Positions 1 through 7,472 of a stretch of DNA of 64,000 nucleotides are shown here, one piece after another. The notes beneath the pieces were generated by a model. It was given only the letters and a program-made list of their open reading frames with translations, was not told the DNA's origin and searched no databases. Position 1 is the stretch's first letter; the number at the start of each line of letters is the position of its first letter. This DNA comes from Acidobacteriaceae bacterium TAA 166 (GTDB lineage: Bacteria; Acidobacteriota; Terriglobia; Terriglobales; Acidobacteriaceae), in assembly GCA_000421065.1 (NCBI GenBank), contig ATWD01000001.1, forward strand, positions 4,394,001 through 4,458,000, read 5' to 3'. A program made the translations under genes and the position numbers.

Positions 1-51
1 GCTGAATCATTCTTGCGCCTTGATTCCTCAATCACCTGGGAGAGTAAAACC

Positions 52-1170
52 GTGTCACGTAGCAAAGCCGCAGCTTTAGTAACCTCGATCGCCATCGCAT
101 TCTCGCCCCTGCTTACCGGCTGTGGGACTGCTCAAGCGAAACCCGCTGATGCCACCTCTGCTCAATCCGTACTGGGTCCGGCTGGGCCTGCTGGGCCGCC
201 AGGAATCGTCTTCCGGAGTGCATATAATCCCGCCACGCAATACGCCGTGGATGACGTGGTGACATATCAAGGTTCGACCTATATCGCCATCGCGAGCGCT
301 GTAGGCGTTGCTCCGCAAGGGTCTCCGCAGAGCGCGTCGAGGTGGTCAGTATTGGCCGCTGCTGGAATCAATGGACAGGCTGGCGCAACTGGAGCAGCCG
401 GACCGCAAGGGGTGCAGGGTGTGCCAGGCTTGCCCGGTGTGCAAGGGCCAACCGGCCCGACTGGACCGCAGGGGCAAGCGGGAGCGGCTGGGCAGGATCG
501 CACCTCATTCCTGGCGGGGAAGAAGTTTTACGTGCTGGGAGACAGCATATCCTCGGTGTCGCAGGGGAAGGAATGGCAGAAGATCGTCGTAAAGCGCACA
601 GGTATGATCCCGACGTACACAGACGCTCTTCCGGGTAGGGAACTCAGGCAGGCTTTTGAGTGCTATGGAGCCGCAACGCCTGGAGGCGCTCTGGGTGTTT
701 ACTCGGCAGCCTTGCAGCCGCAGTGCGGGAGTGATGGTGGTAAAGAGGGTGCCACGCTTGCGGAGAATCTGGCTGGCTCGGATGTGGCAATTATTGAACT
801 GGGGACGAATGACGAGACTGAGCCGGTCGGGCAGTTTGGCGACCTGCCTAATGCCGGCACATCTGAGGGTACATTGCGGTGGATCGTGGAGACGATCGAA
901 GCCGCCAAGCCCACAATCCGCGTGGTGGTCATAACCCCGGAGTTGAATACGAGGGGCGGTGCGACCAGCGCCAACGTCAAGCTATTGGCTGAAGCGGAGG
1001 TAGAGTACGCAGAGAGCGTCGGCGTGCCTGTTGTCAATATGTTCCGGCTGGGTGGCGTTAGTCCGGTGAATATCGGAACGCTGTTGCAGGATGGTATCCA
1101 CCCAACGGTGTGGAACTACGACAACATCTACGGCCCGGTGATCGCGCAACACCTGATGCAGATCTTCTAG
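52..1170 (+). CDS. Collagen-like SGNH-hydrolase lipoprotein
   Basis: A 372-residue exported protein. The N-terminus has basic residues, a hydrophobic stretch and a lipobox (LLTGC), so a diacylated surface lipoprotein is likely. A short carbohydrate-binding-like segment follows (about residues 50-105, rich in Tyr/Trp). Next come about 14 Gly-X-Y triplets (about 112-155), and then a C-terminal SGNH esterase domain with GDSIS (Ser), GTND (Asn) and DGIHPT (Asp/His). I chose GTG 52 because GGGAGAG precedes it at a good distance and the signal peptide then begins cleanly; a TTG 13 codons upstream is the alternative. Substrate unknown; deacetylation of a surface glycan is plausible. It may be a lysogenic-conversion gene or a host gene at the prophage edge. 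Confidence 0.75.
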   Translation: MSRSKAAALVTSIAIAFSPLLTGCGTAQAKPADATSAQSVLGPAGPAGPPGIVFRSAYNPATQYAVDDVVTYQGSTYIAIASAVGVAPQGSPQSASRWSVLAAAGINGQAGATGAAGPQGVQGVPGLPGVQGPTGPTGPQGQAGAAGQDRTSFLAGKKFYVLGDSISSVSQGKEWQKIVVKRTGMIPTYTDALPGRELRQAFECYGAATPGGALGVYSAALQPQCGSDGGKEGATLAENLAGSDVAIIELGTNDETEPVGQFGDLPNAGTSEGTLRWIVETIEAAKPTIRVVVITPELNTRGGATSANVKLLAEAEVEYAESVGVPVVNMFRLGGVSPVNIGTLLQDGIHPTVWNYDNIYGPVIAQHLMQIF

Positions 1171-1196
1171 GCACATCTAGACGGGTACAACCGAGA

Positions 1197-1230
1197 GCGA
1201 CACAAACACCAGTTGTTTGTGTCGCTTTTT
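1197..1230 (+). terminator. Rho-independent terminator after SGNH lipoprotein gene
   Basis: A 12-bp perfect stem (GCGACACAAACA with its complement), a five-base loop and TTTTT. It ends the transcript of the gene at 52-1170. The core ACAAACA/TGTTTG hairpin recurs at 2757-2780. Confidence 0.85.
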
Positions 1231-1363
1231 GGCGTTGATTTGGAGTTGCGGGCTATCTCTTAGATAACTTCACGGCGCTGGCATCCACTGAATAAGTCCA
1301 GCGGCGCATTCCGACGTGGAGGACAGCGAGGTTTTGCGCGAGCCCTCGTACTACTGGCCCGCA

Positions 1364-1406
1364 CGCGGTCATGGCTTAGGTAGAAGGGCCTGTAGTAATG
1401 GGACGC
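1364..1406 (+). repeat. 43-nt intergenic element, copy 1
   Basis: Matches 2805-2847 at 37 of 43 positions, same orientation. Here it sits in a predicted hairpin: 1349-1360 pairs with 1386-1397 at 11 of 12 positions. It lies upstream of the secreted DUF6624-like gene. Apart from the terminator at 1197-1230 and this element, I see nothing convincing in 1171-1542. Function unknown. Confidence 0.6.
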
Positions 1407-1542
1407 CTGGGCGAAGCGGCGGGCTGGTTTTCATCCGTGTCGCCTTAGTTTCTGAAAACCCGGCTCTTAGAGAATGTGGTGCGATGAACGACACATCTGC
1501 GATAAGAGAGATCGTGTAAATCGGGACCACATGCTCAAACTC

Positions 1543-1548
1543 TATAAT
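1543..1548 (+). promoter_or_regulatory. Consensus -10 box directly before start codon
   Basis: TATAAT, then six bases, then ATG 1555. There is no Shine-Dalgarno between them, which suggests a leaderless mRNA. No clear -35 is visible. Confidence 0.5.
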
Positions 1549-1554
1549 TTGCAG

Positions 1555-2244
1555 ATGCGTTTAACTTTGCGAAATATCTCAGGTCCTCTGTCCGCAGTGT
1601 TCCTCTGCTTTTTAACACCAAGTTACCTGATCGCAGCGCAGACCTCTGCCAATGAACAAAGCAATCCTGAGACTGGAAAGAGTGTTCATCAGATGTTTCT
1701 GGAGGATCAGGACGACACCCCAGCTGGTAAGCCCGGCGGTGTTGCAACAGTTTCGCAGGAAGAGATCAAAGAGCGTGGGGAAAAAAGACGGCGAATAGTC
1801 TCCGCTATGCTAGAGAAGGGACAGGTGCGAACAGCGGAGGATCTTCATGATGCAGCGCTTCTATTTCAACATGGTGAATCAGCGAATGACTATCTACTCG
1901 CACACATTCTCGCAGTCGAAGCCGTTATCAAGGGAGACGATAAGTCAAAATTTCTCGCTGCAGCTACATTGGACCGCTATCTTCAATCTATTAATAAGCC
2001 ACAGGTATTCGGCACACAATATGCTCCAATGACTCCTGTTCAACCAGCAACCTCAGCGGGGAATGTGGGAGTTTTCAAAGGAAGGGTTTGGACACATATG
2101 CCTTTTGATGAACAGGTATTGCCAAATGCTGTGCGGCACGATTACTGCGTCCCTGACCTGGAACAACAGAAGAAAAATTTAGCTACCTTGAACGCAGGAT
2201 CTTATCCTGGAGAGGCGCTGGTGGCACCTGGCTGCAAGCGGTAG
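1555..2244 (+). CDS. Secreted DUF6624-like protein
   Basis: About 229 residues with an N-terminal signal peptide (hydrophobic run ending near IAAQT). The middle resembles the DUF6624 family: RTAEDLHDAALLFQHG, then AHILAVEAVIKG and LAAATLDRYL. No enzyme activity is known for it. I chose ATG 1555 because TATAAT ends six bases upstream; ATG 1531 is also possible. The gene is AT-richer than its neighbours and is flanked by the two copies of the 43-nt repeat, which suggests an acquired accessory cassette. Confidence 0.6.
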   Translation: MRLTLRNISGPLSAVFLCFLTPSYLIAAQTSANEQSNPETGKSVHQMFLEDQDDTPAGKPGGVATVSQEEIKERGEKRRRIVSAMLEKGQVRTAEDLHDAALLFQHGESANDYLLAHILAVEAVIKGDDKSKFLAAATLDRYLQSINKPQVFGTQYAPMTPVQPATSAGNVGVFKGRVWTHMPFDEQVLPNAVRHDYCVPDLEQQKKNLATLNAGSYPGEALVAPGCKR

Positions 2245-2349
2245 ACGCAACTGCTTTGATCATTTCACCCAGAAGCCGGTAAGCATCGTAGGAATGCTTC
2301 AGCTCAGAAATTACAGCCCGATTGCCCAAATGCGGTTTTCGGAGACTGT

Positions 2350-2385
2350 CTGCCTGATTTTGACCTTTCGTCTCATTGTGTCCCC
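2350..2385 (+). promoter_or_regulatory. Phased promoter-like element before 2386
   Basis: CTGCCT, 18 bases, CATTGT, six bases, then ATG. The spacing is identical to elements at 4330, 6837, 9044, 12632, 17946 and 21943. No Shine-Dalgarno is visible. Confidence 0.4.
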
Positions 2386-2595
2386 ATGGCGAACCACTTG
2401 GACACGAAATGCACAAACGAAGGGTGTGGGCATCGGAAAGGTAATCATAGGCACGAGCACGAGGCGGGCAAGCTGGCCCGCATCGGTGGCTGCTATGTAG
2501 CTTATGAGCGCGTGAGTGCGGACTACGTGCGCCGCAAGTGCCTGTGCCGCGGCTTCAGCGATGGGAAGCGGTGGAAGGATGGCAAGCGGATATGA
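2386..2595 (+). CDS. Small Cys/His-rich protein, possible zinc ribbon
   Basis: 69 residues. Cysteines and histidines early (TKCTNEGCGHRKGNH) and a later CLC could bind one zinc ion. It is similar in style to small unannotated phage proteins; I cannot name a family. Its stop overlaps the next start as ATGA, so the two are probably co-translated. Confidence 0.5.
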   Translation: MANHLDTKCTNEGCGHRKGNHRHEHEAGKLARIGGCYVAYERVSADYVRRKCLCRGFSDGKRWKDGKRI

Positions 2596-2756
2596 GGATG
2601 TATATGGATGAAGACTTCTGGATAACGGTGCGGATCGCAATCGTTGGTTTAGTTCTTCTGTTGCTGCTTCCGAAGCTTGTGGCCGGGTGCGAAGCGGATA
2701 TGAACAACGATGTGTGCAGGAAATGCGGTAAGACTGACGCGCGCTGCCTGCGGTAG
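2592..2756 (+). CDS. Small membrane protein with Cys tail
   Basis: 54 residues: an N-terminal transmembrane helix (about residues 9-29), then a short tail carrying C-x2-C and a further Cys (CRKCGKTDARC). The start overlaps the preceding stop by four bases. Function unknown. Co-expression with the Cys-rich protein before it suggests a small two-gene unit. Confidence 0.45.
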   Translation: MRMYMDEDFWITVRIAIVGLVLLLLLPKLVAGCEADMNNDVCRKCGKTDARCLR

Positions 2757-2780
2757 GCACAAACAACTGCTGTTTGCGTT
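2757..2780 (+). terminator. Hairpin related to the 1197 terminator
   Basis: GCACAAACA, short loop, TGTTTGCG: the core of the 1197-1230 hairpin repeated after the next cassette. It has a weaker stem and no T-run, so its termination activity is doubtful. Confidence 0.35.
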
Positions 2781-2804
2781 CGAGGTCACGGACTGCAGTC
2801 CTCT

Positions 2805-2847
2805 CGCGGTCATGGATTAGGTAGCAGGGCATGAGGGAATGGGACGC
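2805..2847 (+). repeat. 43-nt intergenic element, copy 2
   Basis: Second copy of the element at 1364-1406 (six mismatches), 73 bases upstream of the membrane-protein start. The outer hairpin of copy 1 is poorly conserved here. Confidence 0.6.
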
Positions 2848-2919
2848 ATACGGACACTAAACGCATCCGGTATGAGACGATCATTTCGTTACCAAATCGC
2901 ATATGGGACGTAAACCGCC

Positions 2920-3876
2920 GTGGAACTTCAAGAGCTGCCACAGCCTGTATCTTCGCCGAGCACTGTTTCCATGCTCGAAACTGGCTCCAAGATTGTCGCT
3001 TCCTTTGTCGTCGTCCTGTATACGTGCGGCTTTCTCATCACGTCTATACACAACTTCCAGTACGGTTATTCGGAGATGAATCCGTTTAGGCCCCGAATCC
3101 TTACTGCAGGCGCGTGGTTCTTCGTCTTCCTCGCTTTGCCTTTCACCTTCGTTCGTAGGCTTACGCGAACGCCGGCATTCCAGAACTCCGAGAAAAAAGG
3201 CATCATGCGTTTTCTGGACATAAGCTGGGTTTATCTGGCCTCGTGCGAAGGCATTTCGATTGGATGTTCGTACATCTTCAGCTTTGACGAAGCCGGTAAA
3301 TCGGCCTCGACACCCGCACAGTTTGGGATAGTCGCTTTGGTCGTTTTTGGCGTTCTTGTGTTGATCGTACTGGGCGTCTTCCTTTTCCATCGGCTGATTC
3401 AGAAATGGAGAAACATCGTCGTCGCCACGTTCGTCGCAGTTTTGATAGGGAGCATCGTCTACCAGGGCATCAATGACTTCGTGAACAAGCGGCAGTTCCA
3501 CTGGGGCGCGGTGGGCGTGTGGTTTGCAGCGACCGGCTTGTTTTTTTACTACGAACTTGACAGGCGTTCGTGGCTCTTATCCCTCGGAGACTGGCCACCG
3601 ACGATGATCGCATTTCTCGGCTTCCTTGCATTCTTCGCAGAGAACTACTATCCGCACATTCTGTCGTCATGGGGCGGGGGAATGCCGATACCGGTTACGA
3701 TCACCTTCACAAAAGACGCCGCGAAGAATGCATTGCAGGACATTCCGTATAAGCTGCTGGATGAGACCGACGCGGGTCTTTATGTTCTGCCGTTCAATGA
3801 AGGTACCGCGACTTTCGTGCCACGCTCGGCTATTGGAATGGTGCAGTTCTCAATCCACGACGCCTCGAAGAAGTAG
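2920..3876 (+). CDS. Multi-pass membrane protein, unknown function
   Basis: 318 residues with about seven hydrophobic helices in the first 235 residues and a soluble C-terminal region of about 80 residues. There is no recognisable transporter or enzyme motif. GTG 2920 is chosen; CGTAAA lies a few bases upstream in a promoter-like setting, and there is no Shine-Dalgarno. Its place next to the 43-nt repeat and before the phage packaging genes suggests a lysogenic-conversion gene, for example superinfection exclusion, but nothing in the sequence proves this. Confidence 0.55.
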   Translation: MELQELPQPVSSPSTVSMLETGSKIVASFVVVLYTCGFLITSIHNFQYGYSEMNPFRPRILTAGAWFFVFLALPFTFVRRLTRTPAFQNSEKKGIMRFLDISWVYLASCEGISIGCSYIFSFDEAGKSASTPAQFGIVALVVFGVLVLIVLGVFLFHRLIQKWRNIVVATFVAVLIGSIVYQGINDFVNKRQFHWGAVGVWFAATGLFFYYELDRRSWLLSLGDWPPTMIAFLGFLAFFAENYYPHILSSWGGGMPIPVTITFTKDAAKNALQDIPYKLLDETDAGLYVLPFNEGTATFVPRSAIGMVQFSIHDASKK

Positions 3877-3998
3877 CGTAGCCGCTCACTTTAGAGGTGT
3901 TCGCATATTGATTGCGACAAGGAGAAACGTTCCCGCTTCGCCTGAATCATTGCGATGAGTCGTTCGAGAGTCTTATCTCCGCTTGGGATCGTAAATCC

Positions 3999-4172
3999 CT
4001 AGAAGCTATGCGACTTCTTTCCATCCTGCAGTGCAACTGCCTCAAACCATCCTCCATTTTGCTTCGTTCCCTCAAACCAAACGCAATGGGCCTGAGATCC
4101 GCTGACCTCGTCGATCGTCATCTTAGGCCCTCCGGACTTGAGCGATACAACATCCCCAACCTTGAAGTTCAT
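3999..4172 (-). CDS. DUF2158 (YodC-like) small protein
   Basis: 57 residues, starting MNFKVGDVVSLKSGGP, then MTIDEV, HCVWFEG and a Trp-Phe-Glu near residue 42. This is the pattern of the YodC/DUF2158 family of small SH3-like proteins, common in genomes and prophages and of unknown role. A good Shine-Dalgarno (AGGAGA on the minus strand, 4183-4188) precedes ATG 4172. It is transcribed away from the terminase genes, so it has its own promoter in 4173-4365. Confidence 0.75.
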   Translation of the reverse strand: MNFKVGDVVSLKSGGPKMTIDEVSGSQAHCVWFEGTKQNGGWFEAVALQDGKKSHSF

Positions 4173-4221
4173 GTGCTTGCATTCTCCTATCTATGGATGA
4201 CGCAATAGTACACGGTATTGT

Positions 4222-4241
4222 GGCGCAAGTGAGGCGCAAGT
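4222..4241 (+). repeat. Tandem GGCGCAAGT direct repeats, 11-bp period
   Basis: GGCGCAAGT at 4222-4230 and 4233-4241, one helical turn apart, in the 193-base gap between the minus-strand YodC gene and the small terminase gene. It could be an operator for either gene or part of a terminase recognition site. The rest of the gap holds only the promoter-like element at 4330. Confidence 0.4.
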
Positions 4242-4329
4242 CATTGAAAATTCACGCTTGGGTCCTTCCCGGCGTGTCGAGTTTGAGGGTGACGCGCCAC
4301 CGCATATATCTTCTAGCGCCAGCAAATTT

Positions 4330-4365
4330 TAGACCTCATTTCCATTTCCGCGATATGAACGGTTT
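4330..4365 (+). promoter_or_regulatory. Phased promoter-like element before small terminase gene
   Basis: TAGACC, 18 bases, TATGAA, six bases, then GTG 4366, with the same spacing as the other prophage elements and no Shine-Dalgarno. Confidence 0.4.
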
Positions 4366-4905
4366 GTGATCGCGAATGAAATGGAAACTCTGGAGCTCGA
4401 CGATGTCGCCTCGCTGCTTGGCGTATCGGAGCGGATGGTCCGCAACTACATAAAAGACAATGACTTGCCCTGTGTCGGTGATGGCCGCGGGCGGCGCTTC
4501 GTCTGGGCGGATGTTCGGGAATGGTACGTCTCTTACCGGCTTGAAAAAGATGGAAGTCGCGGAAATGAAGCGTGTCAAATTCCGGCAGTTGACGACGAAA
4601 GCGCCGAGCAGGCCGCACTCCGCAAGCTGAAGGCGGAGGCGGACCTCAAAGAGCTCGAGTTGGCCACCAAGCGGGGCGAGGTCGTGGCGATTGAGGACGT
4701 AAAGCGATCGGTCGAGAATGTGGCGGCCAGTCTCAAGTCGGCGATCTTGGCTATGCCTTCCAAGCTGGCTACCCGCCTGGTCGGGATGAAGGACAAGCGA
4801 GCGATCAATGAAGTTCTGACGGATGAGGCTGAAGAGTTGTGCCGGAAGCTTCAGCATGTGGCAGACAAGCCGGTCGACGATGAAGAGGATTCGGACAGTG
4901 AGTAA
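4366..4905 (+). CDS. Phage terminase small subunit (Nu1-like)
   Basis: 179 residues. The N-terminus is a winged-helix/MerR-like DNA-binding domain (LDDVASLLGVSERMVRNYI, then GRRFVWADVREWY), as in lambda Nu1-type small terminases. A charged helical region follows for oligomerisation and large-subunit contact. It binds the packaging site and recruits the motor. The start is GTG 4366 from the promoter phasing; ATG 4381 is possible. The stop lies inside the start of the large subunit gene (8-base overlap), as expected for a packaging pair. Confidence 0.75.
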   Translation: MIANEMETLELDDVASLLGVSERMVRNYIKDNDLPCVGDGRGRRFVWADVREWYVSYRLEKDGSRGNEACQIPAVDDESAEQAALRKLKAEADLKELELATKRGEVVAIEDVKRSVENVAASLKSAILAMPSKLATRLVGMKDKRAINEVLTDEAEELCRKLQHVADKPVDDEEDSDSE

Positions 4906-6835
4906 GTACGTTTCGACGCCTGACAGTATTTACGCGCTATGGGACGCCATACGTGCCGGCCTGGCGCTCCTCGAGCCTCCGCCAAAGCTGAGTGTGTCTG
5001 AGTGGGCGGACCGGTATGCTTACCTCTCTGCGGAGAGCTCCGCCCAGCCGGGCAAGTGGATTACGGCTACTGCGGAATATCAGCGTGGGCTTATGGATGC
5101 CGGTAGTGACATGACCATTGAGCGCATCGTGGCGATGTGGGGCGCGCAGCTCGGTAAGACGGCCTGTCTGCTCAATATCAACTGGTACTACACAGCACAT
5201 GATCCTTCCCCAATGCTGATGGTGCAGCCGACACTTGAGGCTGCCGAGGACTTCTCAAAAGAGCGTATCGCTCCGGCCATTCGAGACACTCCGGCCCTCT
5301 CGAAGCTCTTTCGGTCGCCCAGGTCGCGAGACTCCAACAATACGCTGCTGAAGAAAGAGTTTCCCGGCGGCGGCTTGGCGCTTGCGGGAGCCAACTCTCC
5401 TGCCGGACTCGCTTCGCGATCGCGCCGGATTGTCCAGGGCGATGAGGTCGATAAGTGGGAAGCCTCCGCTGGTGCCGAGGGTGACCCGGGGAAGCTGATG
5501 GAGGCCCGTACCGCGACCTTCTGGAATAAAAAGATCATCTACACGTCGACGCCGTCGATCAAAGGCGCTTCGCGCATTGAGCGCGAATTCCTGAAGAGCG
5601 ACCAGCGCCGATACTTTGTTCGCTGCCCGCACTGTGACGAGGAGCAGGTGCTCGAGTGGGGGAATCTAAAGTGGCCCGCTCCAAAAGGTGAAGATGGTAA
5701 GCCCGACCCGAGGCCGGACGAGTGCTACTACGTCTGCGGCGCGAACGGGTGCGAGGTCCTCGAGGGAGAAAAACCCGAGATGGTGCGCCACGGCGTGTGG
5801 CGTGCGACGAAGAAGAGTATCGATGGGAAGACGGCGGGCTTTCATTTGAACGCGCTCTACTCGCCGTGGGTGACGTGGCCGGACCTTATCCGGAAGTGGC
5901 TGGACGCGCAGGGAAACCCGAACGAGTTGCAGACGTTCGTCAACGCTAGCTTGGCGGAGACGTGGGAGATCCAGGGCGATCGAGTTGAAACCGAGATCTT
6001 CAAGGATCGCGTACATCCCTACCAGGCGGAAGCTCCGGCGGGTGTCCTTGTCATCACGGCGGGTGTCGACGTGCAGAAGGACCGCCTTGAAGCCAGCGCG
6101 GTCGGGTGGGGTGCGGGCGAGGAATCCTGGGCGCTGGATCATCGCGTCTTCCAGGGTGACCCGGCGAAGCCCGATGTGTGGGCAGAACTTGACGACTGGC
6201 TCCAGAGAGAGTGGGAGCATGAGAGCGGCATCATGCTGCGAATACGTTGTACGCTCGTCGATTCGGGTGGCCACCACACAAAGCAGGTCTACTGGTTTAC
6301 TAAAGCGCGTGAGCATCGGCGTATCTATGCCTGTAAGGGGCGCGGCGGCTCTCACCCGCTGCTAGGGCGTCCCTCGAAGCAGGGCGATGCGCAGGCTCTC
6401 CTCTACATGGTGGGAGTCGACTCCGCAAAGGAATTGTTTTATGCGCGCTTGAAAATTGAGAGCGAGGGGCCTGGCTACTGCCATTTCCCAGACGACCCGA
6501 GCACCTTTGATGATGAGTTCTTCGCGCAGCTCACCGCAGAGCAGCAAGTACCCATCGTGCGCGATGGACTCAAGGTAATGGTATGGCGTAAGCGGCGAGA
6601 CCGAAACGAGGCGCTCGACCTACGCGTGTACGCCATGGCCGCGCTTGAGCGAATCAAGCCCAACTTTCCTTTGGTAGCTGCGCGGATCAAGCAAAAGGCT
6701 GAGCGTGTAAAAGCCGAACCGGCGAGCGAGGCGTTCATCCTTGGCGCTCCCGCTCCAGCGCCGCCGTCGTCGACGAAACCAAAGCCGCGGAGTAGGACTC
6801 GCCCTGGCGGATGGATCAACGCGTGGAAAGGATAA
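4898..6835 (+). CDS. Phage terminase large subunit (GpA family)
   Basis: 645 residues, a normal length for lambda GpA-type terminases. The N-terminal ATPase carries a Walker-A-like WGAQLGKT (about residue 77) and an acidic DEVDKWE segment. A zinc-ribbon-like insertion follows (CPHC, CGANGC), and then the nuclease domain with GVDVQKD. The enzyme cuts concatemeric DNA and drives it into the prohead. GTG 4898 is chosen because an AGAGGA sequence lies upstream and the overlap with the small subunit is then 8 bases. Confidence 0.9.
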   Translation: MSKYVSTPDSIYALWDAIRAGLALLEPPPKLSVSEWADRYAYLSAESSAQPGKWITATAEYQRGLMDAGSDMTIERIVAMWGAQLGKTACLLNINWYYTAHDPSPMLMVQPTLEAAEDFSKERIAPAIRDTPALSKLFRSPRSRDSNNTLLKKEFPGGGLALAGANSPAGLASRSRRIVQGDEVDKWEASAGAEGDPGKLMEARTATFWNKKIIYTSTPSIKGASRIEREFLKSDQRRYFVRCPHCDEEQVLEWGNLKWPAPKGEDGKPDPRPDECYYVCGANGCEVLEGEKPEMVRHGVWRATKKSIDGKTAGFHLNALYSPWVTWPDLIRKWLDAQGNPNELQTFVNASLAETWEIQGDRVETEIFKDRVHPYQAEAPAGVLVITAGVDVQKDRLEASAVGWGAGEESWALDHRVFQGDPAKPDVWAELDDWLQREWEHESGIMLRIRCTLVDSGGHHTKQVYWFTKAREHRRIYACKGRGGSHPLLGRPSKQGDAQALLYMVGVDSAKELFYARLKIESEGPGYCHFPDDPSTFDDEFFAQLTAEQQVPIVRDGLKVMVWRKRRDRNEALDLRVYAMAALERIKPNFPLVAARIKQKAERVKAEPASEAFILGAPAPAPPSSTKPKPRSRTRPGGWINAWKG

Positions 6836-6836
6836 C

Positions 6837-6872
6837 TTGCGTGGTTTCCATGTTCGCCGGTAGAGGTGGAGC
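6837..6872 (+). promoter_or_regulatory. Phased promoter-like element before gpW-like gene
   Basis: TTGCGT, 18 bases, TAGAGG, six bases, GTG 6873. GCCGGTA sits at the same offset as in the 12632 element. A GGTGGAG before the start may also serve as Shine-Dalgarno. Confidence 0.4.
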
Positions 6873-7472
6873 GTGAGCACTCTATATCAAGAGATCTTTA
6901 GTGGTGAGCAGCTGATTCCCCGGCACGAGCCGGAGCGTGTCGTGGCGGGGGATACGGTCAGGTGGACCCGCGTAGTGCCGGGATATCCATCTGGCGCTAA
7001 CGCGCTGGCCTATACGCTCATCAATCGCACGAACGTATACCAGGTGGGGGCAGACCAGGTTTCACCGAGCGGTGATGGATTTCAGGTGACTATACCGGCG
7101 ACTGCGACCGCTGAATGGGCTCCAGGGCATTACCGCTGGCAGGCGTATGTCTCTGACGGAGAGGGCAATCGCTTCACCGTGGGGACCGGCGAGCTCGACG
7201 TTTTCCCGAATCTTCAAGTCCAGACCGCGGGTATCGACGACCGCGAGGATGACGAGAAGATTCTCGACGGGATAAAGACGGTGCTCGCCGGGAAGGTGCT
7301 CGAAGACGCCCAAACCTACACCATTCATGGTCGCGCTCTGACCAGATACACCTTTGCGGAGCTGCAAGAGCTGCGCGGACAGTACGAACGAAGGGTCCGA
7401 GCGATCAGGATTCGACGTGGAGAAAAGGTTCGCGGTCGCGGAATAGGAGTTGTCTTCTCTCGTGGCTACTAA
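6873..7472 (+). CDS. Head-tail connector with gpW-like C-terminus
   Basis: 199 residues. The last 70 or so (QTYTIHGRALTRYTFAELQELRGQYERRV) resemble lambda gpW, the small protein that plugs the portal and joins head to tail. The first 115 residues are predicted beta-rich, Ig-like, and not part of lambda gpW, so this looks like a fusion. It lies between the large terminase and portal genes, as gpW does in lambda. Its 3' end overlaps the portal start. Confidence 0.6.
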   Translation: MSTLYQEIFSGEQLIPRHEPERVVAGDTVRWTRVVPGYPSGANALAYTLINRTNVYQVGADQVSPSGDGFQVTIPATATAEWAPGHYRWQAYVSDGEGNRFTVGTGELDVFPNLQVQTAGIDDREDDEKILDGIKTVLAGKVLEDAQTYTIHGRALTRYTFAELQELRGQYERRVRAIRIRRGEKVRGRGIGVVFSRGY

